DNA from: Treponema sp.
GTDB lineage: Bacteria; Spirochaetota; Spirochaetia; Treponematales; Breznakiellaceae
Direction: 5' to 3'
Length of the DNA stretch: 17,357 bases
NCBI GenBank assembly: GCA_031283505.1
Contig: JAITBO010000128.1
Coordinates: forward strand, 1-17,357
Both the position numbers and the translations under genes were made by a program. Positions 5,964 through 12,849 of this stretch are shown here, one piece after another. The stretch's first letter is position 1. Every line of letters begins with the position of its first letter. The notes under the pieces were generated by a model that made no database searches, was not told the DNA's origin, and worked only from the letters and a program-made list of their open reading frames with translations.

Positions 5964-7604
5964 ATGACGGAAGACCGGACAGGTTTTCAACGAAACCAGC
6001 TTATCATTCTCGGCGCGGGAGTCATGCAGGGACCTGCCATTACCCTTGCCGGGGAAATGGGCCTCGAAACCGTGGTGGTTGACGGAGATCCGCAGGCGCC
6101 CTGGGCTTCCGGGGCGGACCGGTTTGAACACATCGATCTTAAAGACAAAGAGGGAATTGAAGAACTGGCCCGGTCCCTGCAAAAAGGAGGCCGTCTTGGC
6201 GGCGTCATGACTGCGGGCACGGATTTTTCCGCCACCGTAGCCTGGGTCGCCGAACGCCTGGGGCTTCCGGGCATCCCCTACGAAGCCGCCCTCAACGCCT
6301 CGGACAAGGAACGTATGCGGCTGTGTTTTCACGCCGGAGGAATCCCGGCTCCCAGGTTCGTGATCCTGAGAAACCCGCCGGGCCGGGATTTTTCCCTTCC
6401 CTTTTCCTATCCCGCAGTAGTAAAGCCCGTGGACAATATGGGTGGCCGGGGCTGCCGCCGCATCGACTCTCCGGCGGACCTGGAAGCCGCCGTTCCCGGC
6501 GCTCTCAGGTTTTCCCGTTCCGGCAGGGTCATCGTAGAGGAGTACCTGGACGGCCCGGAATTTTCCGTAGATGCCCTGGTGTTCCGGGGAGAAATCGTTA
6601 TCTGCGGCCTGGCGGACCGGCACATCTTCTTTCCTCCCTATTTTATAGAGATGGGCCATACCATGCCCGCCGCCCTGGACGCGGGTTCCGCGGAGGATCT
6701 CCTTGAAGCGTTCAAAGCCGGGGTCCGTTCCCTTGGGCTTGCCGGCAAGGACAGTTTCGGCGCGGCCAAGGGGGACCTGAAGCTTACTTCCCGGGGCCCC
6801 CGCATCGGGGAGATAGCCGCCCGTCTTTCCGGGGGCTATATGTCCGGCTGGACCTATCCCTATGCATCGGGGGTGGAAGTCACCAGAGGGGCTATCCTGG
6901 CGGCCCTGGGCCGCATACCCCAAAACCTTACGCCCACCCGGTCCTGGACCAGTGCGGAACGGGCCTTCATCTCCATCCCGGGAAAAGTCCGCTCTCTCCT
7001 GGGCATCGAGGAGGTCCGGGCCATGGCCCATGTAAAAGATATTTTCATCAGGGTCAGTAGCGGCAGCCGGGTCACGTTCCCGGAGAACAACGTCGCCAAG
7101 TGCGGTAACGTCATAACCGCCGCCGTCTCCAGGGAGACCGCCGTCACCGCCGCCGATTCCGCCGTCCGCGCCATCCGTATATGCCTGGAAGCTCCGGATG
7201 TAGAGACCGACGCTTTTCTCGGCGCCTCCCCCAAAGACGGTTTCCCCCCCGATGCCTTTTCCCTGACCCCCGCCCTGACCGCCCTGCTCGCCGCCCTCCC
7301 GGAATCGGTCCTTCCCCCGGCCCTTCCGTCCGGGTGCGGCGGCCCTTTCCTCGTTCCCTTCCCGGCCTTTGCCGAATCGGGCCTTCGGGATTATCAGGGA
7401 CGGACCATAGAGGAGAGCCTGGAGGCGGTGCGGGGCCTCACGGGATTTACGCTGACCCCCGGCGCAGCCGCCGGAACCCTTCTCCTTGGCCGGGCTTTCT
7501 GGGCCGCTCTCGTCAGGGGCGGTTATCAGGGGGCCGCCTATTATGTGGACCGGCACTTTCAGGCGGGACTTCAAGCAGAACTTCAAAAGGATGTAAAAGC
7601 ATGA
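5964..7604 (+). CDS. ATP-grasp family ligase with C-terminal extension
   Basis: The 546-residue protein opens with a Rossmann-like pre-ATP-grasp domain (QLIILGAGVMQG near 11-22). An ATP-grasp fold follows: K154 in the segment AVVKPVDNMGG, the hinge/adenine segment VIVEEYLDGPEF near 190, and metal-site residues in RIGEIAARLSGG. ATP-grasp enzymes join a carboxylate, activated as acyl phosphate, to an amine or other nucleophile; the layout recalls carbamoyl-phosphate-synthase-like and biotin-carboxylase-like ligases, but the substrate is unknown. The family-like part ends near residue 420. The last ~125 residues are an extension I do not recognise. I chose ATG 5964 because GAGGGAG at 5951-5957 precedes it; an in-frame start at 5907 would add 19 unconserved-looking residues. 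It shares ATGA with the amidase gene, so the two are probably coupled. Confidence 0.75.
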   Translation: MTEDRTGFQRNQLIILGAGVMQGPAITLAGEMGLETVVVDGDPQAPWASGADRFEHIDLKDKEGIEELARSLQKGGRLGGVMTAGTDFSATVAWVAERLGLPGIPYEAALNASDKERMRLCFHAGGIPAPRFVILRNPPGRDFSLPFSYPAVVKPVDNMGGRGCRRIDSPADLEAAVPGALRFSRSGRVIVEEYLDGPEFSVDALVFRGEIVICGLADRHIFFPPYFIEMGHTMPAALDAGSAEDLLEAFKAGVRSLGLAGKDSFGAAKGDLKLTSRGPRIGEIAARLSGGYMSGWTYPYASGVEVTRGAILAALGRIPQNLTPTRSWTSAERAFISIPGKVRSLLGIEEVRAMAHVKDIFIRVSSGSRVTFPENNVAKCGNVITAAVSRETAVTAADSAVRAIRICLEAPDVETDAFLGASPKDGFPPDAFSLTPALTALLAALPESVLPPALPSGCGGPFLVPFPAFAESGLRDYQGRTIEESLEAVRGLTGFTLTPGAAAGTLLLGRAFWAALVRGGYQGAAYYVDRHFQAGLQAELQKDVKA

Positions 7605-9400
7605 ATATGGCGGCGTTTTTTCGGCATAAAGGCCGGCGGTTTTTTCCGGCAGCCTTTTTCCGGTTGTTACCGTTTTTTCTCCTGTTCATGGGTATAGGAT
7701 CGCGGATCTCCGCTCAAATCCCTTTACCCGGCGCCATCCCCGGAATCGGTGGATTTTCCGGTCCGGCAGGCATCCCGGTCGTACCTGGTCAGGCGGGCAG
7801 TGTTTCGGCTCAACCTGTTGTACCGGGTCAACTCTCTGTTCCCGGACCTGCGGGTGTCCCATTTCCCGGCCAGGCTGCCGTACCTGGTCCTGCGGGTGTC
7901 CCGCTTCCCGGTCAGGTTGCCGCGCCCGGTCAGGCCGCCGTATCTGGTCCTGCGGGTGTCCCGCTTCCCGGTCAGGTTGCCGCGCCCGGTCAGGCCGCCG
8001 TACCTGGTCCTGCGGGTGTCCCGCTTCCCGGCCAGGTTGCCGCGCCTGCTCAATCTGCCGTATCAGGTCCTGCGGGCGTTCCCCTTCCCGGTCAACCCAC
8101 TGCGCCCGGCCAGGCTGCCGCGCCCGGTCAGGCTGTCGTACCTGGTCCTGCGGGTGTCCCGCTTCGCGGCCAGGTTGCCGCGCCTGCTCAATCTGCCGTA
8201 TCAGGTCCTGCGGGTGTCCCGCTTCGCGGCCAGGTTGCCGCGCCTGCTCAATCTGCCGTATCAGGTCCTGCGGGCGTTCCCCTTCCTGGTCAACCCACTG
8301 CGCCCGGTCAGGCCGCCGTACCCATCATCCTCGGACAGGAAGGCGTTCCGGCCCAGTCCGCCGCGCCTGCGCAGTCCGCTTCTCCTGGTCCTGCGGCGGA
8401 AGCCCTTTCCCTGGAAGACGCATTGGGCCGGCTTAGTCCCTCCGGGCAGGGCGTTGAACTCCGCTGGGACCCCTTCTTTGGGATGGGGGTCTTTACCGTT
8501 GGGGGGCATAACGCCGCTTTTGATACCAGGAGTCCCGGAGAAACAGGCTTTATACTCCTGGATTTTCGGGAAATCCTCCCGGTTCCCTCTCCTTTTGTCC
8601 GCAACGGACTCCTCTGGTTTCCCGAACCTTTCATCGCCGCCTTGAAACGGGCGCTGGATACTTCTGTCGCGGATGATCGTTCCCGGTTCAGAATAGCCGC
8701 AATCATCGTGGATCCGGGACACGGAGGCAGGGACGCGGGAGCCGTAGGAAACCATGTGATCAACGGAAAACCCCTGCGGGTAGTGGAAAAGGACATCACC
8801 CTGGCTGTCTCAAAGCTTCTTCATACACGGCTTTCCTCAGCGTACCCGGACAAACGGGTCCTTCTTACTCGGGAAGGGGATACTTATCCCACCCTGGAAG
8901 AACGGGTGGCCATAGCCAATTCGGTGGCCCTCAAGGATAATGAGGCCATCGTCTTCGTTTCTGTCCATGCCAACGCGTCATTTAACCGGAACGCCCGGGG
9001 TTTTGAGGTATGGTATCTCAGCCCGGAATACCGCAGAACCGTTATAGACCGGGAGAAATACGCCGATTCCACGGAAGTCATCCCCATCCTTAACGCCATG
9101 ATGGAGGAAGAATTCACCACGGAAAGCATTATGATGGCCCAGGCTCTGGTCCGCAGGGTGGATGAAACCCTGGGAGACCGCATCCCTTCCAGGGGAATCA
9201 AGGCGGAGGAGTGGTTTGTAGTAAGAAACGCCCGTATGCCTTCGGTTTTAGTGGAACTGGGTTTTGTCTCCAACGAAGCGGACGCTCTCCTCATGACCGA
9301 CGAGACCTGCTTGCGGAGTTTCGCGGACTCATTATATAAAGGAATCATGGATTTTGTGACTGTCTTTGAGGGAACAGGAGGTTTTACGGTAATCAGATGA
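7601..9400 (+). CDS. N-acetylmuramoyl-L-alanine amidase with repeat-rich linker
   Basis: This 599-residue protein is an exported zinc amidase of the Amidase_3 (AmiA/CwlV) family, which cuts the bond between muramic acid and the stem peptide of peptidoglycan. A long N-terminal basic and hydrophobic stretch ends near ISAQ (about residue 38) and looks like a signal peptide. Residues 81-240 are proline/glycine/alanine repeats. A ~75-residue accessory domain (about 255-330) follows, then the catalytic domain from about 368. Zinc ligands are H374 (DPGHGG), E396 (EKDIT) and H456 (VSVHAN); the catalytic glutamate is E552 (VLVELGF). All are intact, so it should be active. ATG 7601 overlaps the ATP-grasp stop, and its own stop overlaps the next start. 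As I recall, an amidase lies close upstream of flaA in other treponemes. A role in opening the wall for periplasmic flagella or in cell separation is plausible. Confidence 0.9.
   Translation: MNMAAFFRHKGRRFFPAAFFRLLPFFLLFMGIGSRISAQIPLPGAIPGIGGFSGPAGIPVVPGQAGSVSAQPVVPGQLSVPGPAGVPFPGQAAVPGPAGVPLPGQVAAPGQAAVSGPAGVPLPGQVAAPGQAAVPGPAGVPLPGQVAAPAQSAVSGPAGVPLPGQPTAPGQAAAPGQAVVPGPAGVPLRGQVAAPAQSAVSGPAGVPLRGQVAAPAQSAVSGPAGVPLPGQPTAPGQAAVPIILGQEGVPAQSAAPAQSASPGPAAEALSLEDALGRLSPSGQGVELRWDPFFGMGVFTVGGHNAAFDTRSPGETGFILLDFREILPVPSPFVRNGLLWFPEPFIAALKRALDTSVADDRSRFRIAAIIVDPGHGGRDAGAVGNHVINGKPLRVVEKDITLAVSKLLHTRLSSAYPDKRVLLTREGDTYPTLEERVAIANSVALKDNEAIVFVSVHANASFNRNARGFEVWYLSPEYRRTVIDREKYADSTEVIPILNAMMEEEFTTESIMMAQALVRRVDETLGDRIPSRGIKAEEWFVVRNARMPSVLVELGFVSNEADALLMTDETCLRSFADSLYKGIMDFVTVFEGTGGFTVIR
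7841..8320 (+). repeat. 60-bp tandem repeat encoding a Pro/Gly/Ala linker
   Basis: Eight units start with (P/S)GPAGVP. Six are 20 residues (60 bp), the first is 14 residues and the fifth 26 residues, giving residues 81-240 of the amidase. The DNA copies are almost identical; units at about 7881-8000 differ by only a few bases. Consensus features are GPAGVPLPGQ followed by VAAPGQAAV or VAAPAQSAV. Two units carry LRGQ instead of LPGQ. The high DNA identity suggests recent expansion or homogenisation, and unit number probably varies between strains. Confidence 0.95.
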
Positions 9401-9990
9401 AGGGAATTGCCAGAAGCGCGGTTAATGGAATCGCCTGCTTCTTCACCAGAAAATATTGCCGCCGGTTCATTTATCTCTTGCTGTTGGGAATTCCAGCCCT
9501 GTTTGACTATTGGTCCGGTGGTTTTGCCAGGCGGACCTTCGTTTTTTATGTCAGAGATACTGGTAAAGCGGAAGTAGAGGAGCGTTTTTTGCCGTCTATG
9601 CCCTGCCGGGAACTTGTGGTACAACAGTACGTTGAAGAGACTCTCCTGGGGCCGGTTTCGCCTGAATCTGATCCCTTGTTTCCCCGTGAAACGGGGTTAA
9701 ACTCTTTGCTTTATCGAGACGGAATCGTTTACGCTGATCTTTCGTTGTCCGCCGCCTTACCCTATTCCGCCGGTTCGGATGCCTTCAGGAGTTTGTATGT
9801 CCTTCACAGGGGTATCAAGCGGAATTTTGGTTTTGTACGGGATGTACGCCTTTTCATAGACGGTAAGGAGGCTTATCATGAGCGGTTTCGTGACGTTTCT
9901 TTTTTCCCCATTGAGAGCCGGGTGTCTGGGAAACGTTATTTTTTGGGAAAAAATTTGATTATTGCATTAAAAAGTTATAAATGTGCTTAA
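9397..9990 (+). CDS. Membrane-anchored GerMN-domain protein
   Basis: A 197-residue protein with a basic N-terminus, one hydrophobic segment at about 24-40, and a small domain (about 50-160) that resembles GerMN (the sporulation/germination GerM fold), including VQQYVEETLLGP and DGIVYADLS. GerMN domains are found in envelope proteins and often accompany peptidoglycan hydrolases; in non-spore-formers the role is unknown. It starts in an ATGA overlap with the amidase stop, so the two are probably made together and may act together in the periplasm. Codon use is visibly more AT-rich than in the genes before it. The stop is followed within ten bases by the -35 box of flaA. The family call is moderate, from sequence pattern only. 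Confidence 0.65.
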   Translation: MKGIARSAVNGIACFFTRKYCRRFIYLLLLGIPALFDYWSGGFARRTFVFYVRDTGKAEVEERFLPSMPCRELVVQQYVEETLLGPVSPESDPLFPRETGLNSLLYRDGIVYADLSLSAALPYSAGSDAFRSLYVLHRGIKRNFGFVRDVRLFIDGKEAYHERFRDVSFFPIESRVSGKRYFLGKNLIIALKSYKCA

Positions 9991-9997
9991 AAGGGCG

Positions 9998-10070
9998 TTG
10001 ACAAAATAATATAATCTCGTATACTTTAATTATATTAAGATTTCCAATCTAAGGTGAATATTGAAAGGAG
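9998..10070 (+). promoter_or_regulatory. Sigma-70-type promoter and ribosome binding site of flaA
   Basis: A perfect -35 TTGACA (9998-10003) is followed after 16 bases by TATACT (10020-10025), 5 of 6 against TATAAT. AAAGGAG (10064-10070) lies six bases before the ATG at 10077. The short AT-rich leader and strong boxes fit an abundant structural protein. No sigma-28 or sigma-54 flagellar promoter is seen, in line with sheath genes using the housekeeping sigma factor in treponemes, as I recall. Confidence 0.85.
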
Positions 10071-10076
10071 CTGTGA

Positions 10077-11150
10077 ATGAAACGGATATTCATTCTTGTC
10101 GCCATCACGTTGTTTGTTATGGGATCGGTGTTTGCGGAAGAAGCAATTCTCATTGATTTTTCCAAGCTGACTGCTGATATCATTCCTGATCAGGGCGACA
10201 AACCTACTCAAAACCGTGCAACCGTCATGGATTTTTCTCAAGTTGCCGGCGGCAGCTTCACCCCCGAACAAAAAACGGTGATGAAGACCTCTCTTGCCAT
10301 CAATAACTGGGAGGTTAAACTCGCGTCTTCTTCCCGGAGCATTGGGAACCAGGTTCGGAGTTATACCCTGGAAGCCCCATCCAAACAGTGGGGTACTGTC
10401 ATGGGCGTCAGAATTCATTTCCCCGTAGAACCCTGGAATTCTTGGGCGACCATTAGGCCTCCTTTTGAGATTCCGGCCTTTGAGCCTCTCGGAGAGATTG
10501 ACGATGAAGGGAATTTTACGGCCGCTGAGAATTCCGATGGGGTTACCAGTGTCAGCCGGTTTGAGGCCCCCGCGGGAGAGGACGGAAAGGTAGATAAGAC
10601 CCAGCCGGCCTATGGCGTAGTAAAGAATGTGGGAACCATTAAATCTTTAGCGGTGAATGTCTACGGCCTTAACTTCCCCTATACTCTTTATGCGATCTTA
10701 GTGGACGGGATGGGTAATGAAAGGATGGTATATCTGGGGCCGATGGACCATGATGGCTGGGCCGAGCATACATGGCAGAATCCTGGTTATATTACCGAAA
10801 TCCGTAACCGGGAACTGCGTCTCTATCCGCTCTATCCCTTTTCGACCCCCTTTGTAAAATTCGGCGGTTTCATGATCCAGCGTGATAAAGATCAACTGGG
10901 TGGTGATTTTGTTACCTATTTCAAAGACATTAAAATCATCTACGATAAAGCGGTGCTTGATACCGATCGCGATATTGACGATGAGGGGTTGTGGAACATC
11001 ATCACGGAACGGGAGACCGAAAAGAAGATATTCGAAATGGAACGGTTTGGTCACAGTCAAGTGCTCCGGTATCTTGATCTTCAGAAACAGGCGACCGAAA
11101 ACCAATTTACCCCCACCTCGACCGAAGGTGGCGGCGGGACCACCGAATAA
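10077..11150 (+). CDS. flaA: Flagellar filament outer layer (sheath) protein FlaA
   Basis: The 357-residue protein matches FlaA, the sheath protein that coats the periplasmic flagellar filament core (FlaB) of spirochaetes and affects its shape and stiffness. A signal peptide with cleavage after SVFA (residue 20) fits export to the periplasm by the Sec route rather than by the flagellar export apparatus. Recognisable stretches include WGTVMGVRIHFPVEPWNSWA (about 101-120) and YPLYPFSTPFVKFGGFMIQR. The C-terminus is a low-complexity Thr/Gly tail. Length is normal for the family. It has its own strong promoter and ribosome binding site and is followed by a strong terminator, so it is probably transcribed alone. 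In Treponema the filament proteins are known to be glycosylated in some species, which is relevant to the sugar genes upstream; the link is inference. Confidence 0.93.
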   Translation: MKRIFILVAITLFVMGSVFAEEAILIDFSKLTADIIPDQGDKPTQNRATVMDFSQVAGGSFTPEQKTVMKTSLAINNWEVKLASSSRSIGNQVRSYTLEAPSKQWGTVMGVRIHFPVEPWNSWATIRPPFEIPAFEPLGEIDDEGNFTAAENSDGVTSVSRFEAPAGEDGKVDKTQPAYGVVKNVGTIKSLAVNVYGLNFPYTLYAILVDGMGNERMVYLGPMDHDGWAEHTWQNPGYITEIRNRELRLYPLYPFSTPFVKFGGFMIQRDKDQLGGDFVTYFKDIKIIYDKAVLDTDRDIDDEGLWNIITERETEKKIFEMERFGHSQVLRYLDLQKQATENQFTPTSTEGGGGTTE

Positions 11151-11197
11151 AGAGGTATTCTCGGCTCGCATTTAGAGCTGTGGCATAAAAAACATAG

Positions 11198-11239
11198 AGC
11201 TGTCTGAGAATCGGTGACCGGTTTTTAGACAGCTTTTTT
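11198..11239 (+). terminator. Intrinsic terminator of flaA
   Basis: AGCTGTCT (11198-11205) pairs with AGACAGCT (11227-11234), enclosing a smaller CGGT-G-ACCG stem, and is followed by a run of T to 11239. This is a standard factor-independent terminator 48 bases after the flaA stop. The Shine-Dalgarno sequence of the next gene begins only nine bases after the T-run. Confidence 0.88.
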
Positions 11240-11257
11240 CATCTTCCGGGGAGATTG

Positions 11258-12493
11258 ATGAGAGAAAACAAACCTATTCCCAGCCGGAAAAAACTCCGGG
11301 AAGTCTATGATCGTCATGCCGAAACCAGGGCCAGGGTGACCAGGGACCTGGAAATCAGAATAGGGGAAGCGCTTGGGGATCTCCCTTCAACTCCAACGGT
11401 TAAAAGCCGGTCAAAAGACTTTTCAAGCTATTTTAAAAAATATATTAGGGTTCTCAGGCAGAATAAAGGGGATGAGAAATCGGCAATTATCACCGATTTA
11501 ATCGGCCTGCGGATCGTTTGTCCGTTTATTGAAGATATTGCCAGGGTACAGGAAACCCTTCAAAATAATTTTGAAGTCCTGGAAGTGGACCATAAGGGTT
11601 CCGACCATACTTTCAGGGAATTCGGCTATCAATCGACCCATTTGCTCATCCGCATACCCCGGGACATCATCGGCAAACAGGACGTCTTTGATATTGACGT
11701 AGCGGAAATTCAGATCAGGACCATACTCCAGGATGCCTGGGCCGAAGTGGAGCATGAACTGGTCTACAAAGCCGAGTTTACTCCATTCGATGACCCTATT
11801 AAACACAAACTTGCGGCGGTTAACGCCAGTTTAAGCCTGGCGGACATTATCTTCCAGGAAATCCGTAATTATCAGCGCCAGTTGAACGGGCAGATGGGGA
11901 AACGCCGGGATTCGTTCTTTAAAAAAATTGAAGAGACCGCCGACGCCTTCATGTTTGAGGAGTCTCAAGCCGGGACTCCTCTGCTCGGCGCTTCTCTCTC
12001 TCCAATAGATACTGCAAATGTTTCCATGGACGATCTGCTTCTCAACGCCCTTTACGCCCATAATAAAAATCAGTTCTCCGAAGCCATTACTTATTACAGT
12101 CGTATCCTGAAAATGAACCCCGATAATTCCATCAGTTCTCTTGTCTACAAGCATAGGGGTATGGCAAATTTTGCCCAATCCCTCTATCAGGATGCTATTG
12201 AGGATTTTACCTGCGCCCTGAAACTGGACCCCTCCGCCTACAAAGCCGCCTATTACCGGGGCATCGTTAAGTCCGTTCTCCTGCAATACCCTGAAGCCGC
12301 CGAAGATTTTACCTATTCCCTTGAGATTAACCCCTATCAGCCCTTCTCCCTCTACCGTCGGGGTCAAGTTTACTACCACCTAGAAGATTATTCCCAGGCG
12401 CTGGCAGACTGCGAAGCCGCTCTGGTCCTGGAGCCTGGCAACGAATCCTTTGAAAAACTCCGCCAACTGATACTGAAAAAGTTCAAAATGTAA
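11258..12493 (+). CDS. RelA/SpoT-type (p)ppGpp synthetase domain fused to TPR repeats
   Basis: Residues about 45-172 of this 411-residue protein form a RelA/SpoT synthetase domain, which transfers pyrophosphate from ATP to GTP or GDP to make the alarmone (p)ppGpp. Visible motifs are DLIGLRI (80-86, with D80 as a candidate metal ligand), GYQSTH (123-128), EIQIRT (150-155, with E150 catalytic) and WAEVEHELVYK (161-171). There is no N-terminal HD hydrolase domain and no TGS or ACT domain, so it resembles a small alarmone synthetase rather than full-length Rel. A variable linker (about 205-255) leads to about four TPR repeats (259 to ~405), which usually bind proteins. I chose ATG 11258 with GGGGAG at 11248-11253; a TTG at 11255 would be too close to it. 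A large hairpin follows the stop. Without a hydrolase domain, its partner for removing the signal is elsewhere. Confidence 0.8.
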   Translation: MRENKPIPSRKKLREVYDRHAETRARVTRDLEIRIGEALGDLPSTPTVKSRSKDFSSYFKKYIRVLRQNKGDEKSAIITDLIGLRIVCPFIEDIARVQETLQNNFEVLEVDHKGSDHTFREFGYQSTHLLIRIPRDIIGKQDVFDIDVAEIQIRTILQDAWAEVEHELVYKAEFTPFDDPIKHKLAAVNASLSLADIIFQEIRNYQRQLNGQMGKRRDSFFKKIEETADAFMFEESQAGTPLLGASLSPIDTANVSMDDLLLNALYAHNKNQFSEAITYYSRILKMNPDNSISSLVYKHRGMANFAQSLYQDAIEDFTCALKLDPSAYKAAYYRGIVKSVLLQYPEAAEDFTYSLEINPYQPFSLYRRGQVYYHLEDYSQALADCEAALVLEPGNESFEKLRQLILKKFKM

Positions 12494-12494
12494 A

Positions 12495-12563
12495 GAATTG
12501 AGGCTGTTCCAAAACCGTGCGCGTTTAGCGCACAGTCAATTAGTTTTGGAACAGGCTCAATTC
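12495..12563 (+). terminator. Large branched hairpin after the alarmone synthetase gene
   Basis: Two 21-base arms (12495-12515 and 12543-12563) pair with one mismatch, beginning two bases after the stop codon. Inside, GTGCGC (12517-12522) pairs with GCGCAC (12528-12533). TCAATT at 12536-12541 is a second partner for AATTGA of the left arm (12496-12501), so an alternative fold exists. No T-run follows. It may act as a bidirectional or Rho-assisted terminator or as an mRNA-stabilising 3' end. Confidence 0.7.
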
Positions 12564-12849
12564 ATATTTGGTTTACAAGCCGGAAATACTGTGATGAAAA
12601 TACCCTGGTAAGCGTGGTCCACCGCATTTTTTTCCGGATTCTTTTTTGTTTTTCTGCTATTTTTTCAGTATATTATATAAAAGGCCTTTGGATTGTTGTT
12701 GATAATCATCGGCTTTTAGGGGGCGCGGGAATGCGGTGTCCCGTGTTCATGGGGAGGCATGGATCCCCGAAACCTCTAAGGTTTCAACCCCTGGCGGCAG
12801 GCCGCGGGGAAATCAGAAAAGCCCGGAACAGGGTTTCTGGAGTTCGGAA
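12564..12849 (+). promoter_or_regulatory. ftsH leader: candidate promoter and three hairpins
   Basis: This stretch has no gene I can support. A possible promoter is TTGTTT (12646-12651), 17 bases, TATATT (12669-12674). Downstream, the presumed mRNA leader holds a GGGG...CCCC stem near 12751-12768, GAAACCT-cta-AGGTTTC (12769-12785) and a GC-rich stem CCCC..GCGG/CCGC-GGGG (12788-12809). GGAG at 12839-12842 is the ribosome binding site for ATG 12850. The long structured leader could mean post-transcriptional control, for example by temperature; this is inference. A 105-residue frame at 12614-12931 runs into ftsH and is not convincing. Confidence 0.4.

Noticed and set aside
5934..7586. 550-codon minus-strand open frame opposite the ATP-grasp gene
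   Set aside because: It has no recognisable motifs and a Gly/Arg/Pro-rich composition typical of antisense readings; the plus strand encodes conserved ATP-grasp residues.
7749..8645. Long overlapping open frame on the plus strand through the amidase repeats (and similar minus-strand frames)
   Set aside because: A 60-bp repeat is a multiple of three, so any stop-free unit keeps every such frame open; the amidase frame has the signal peptide and conserved catalytic domain.
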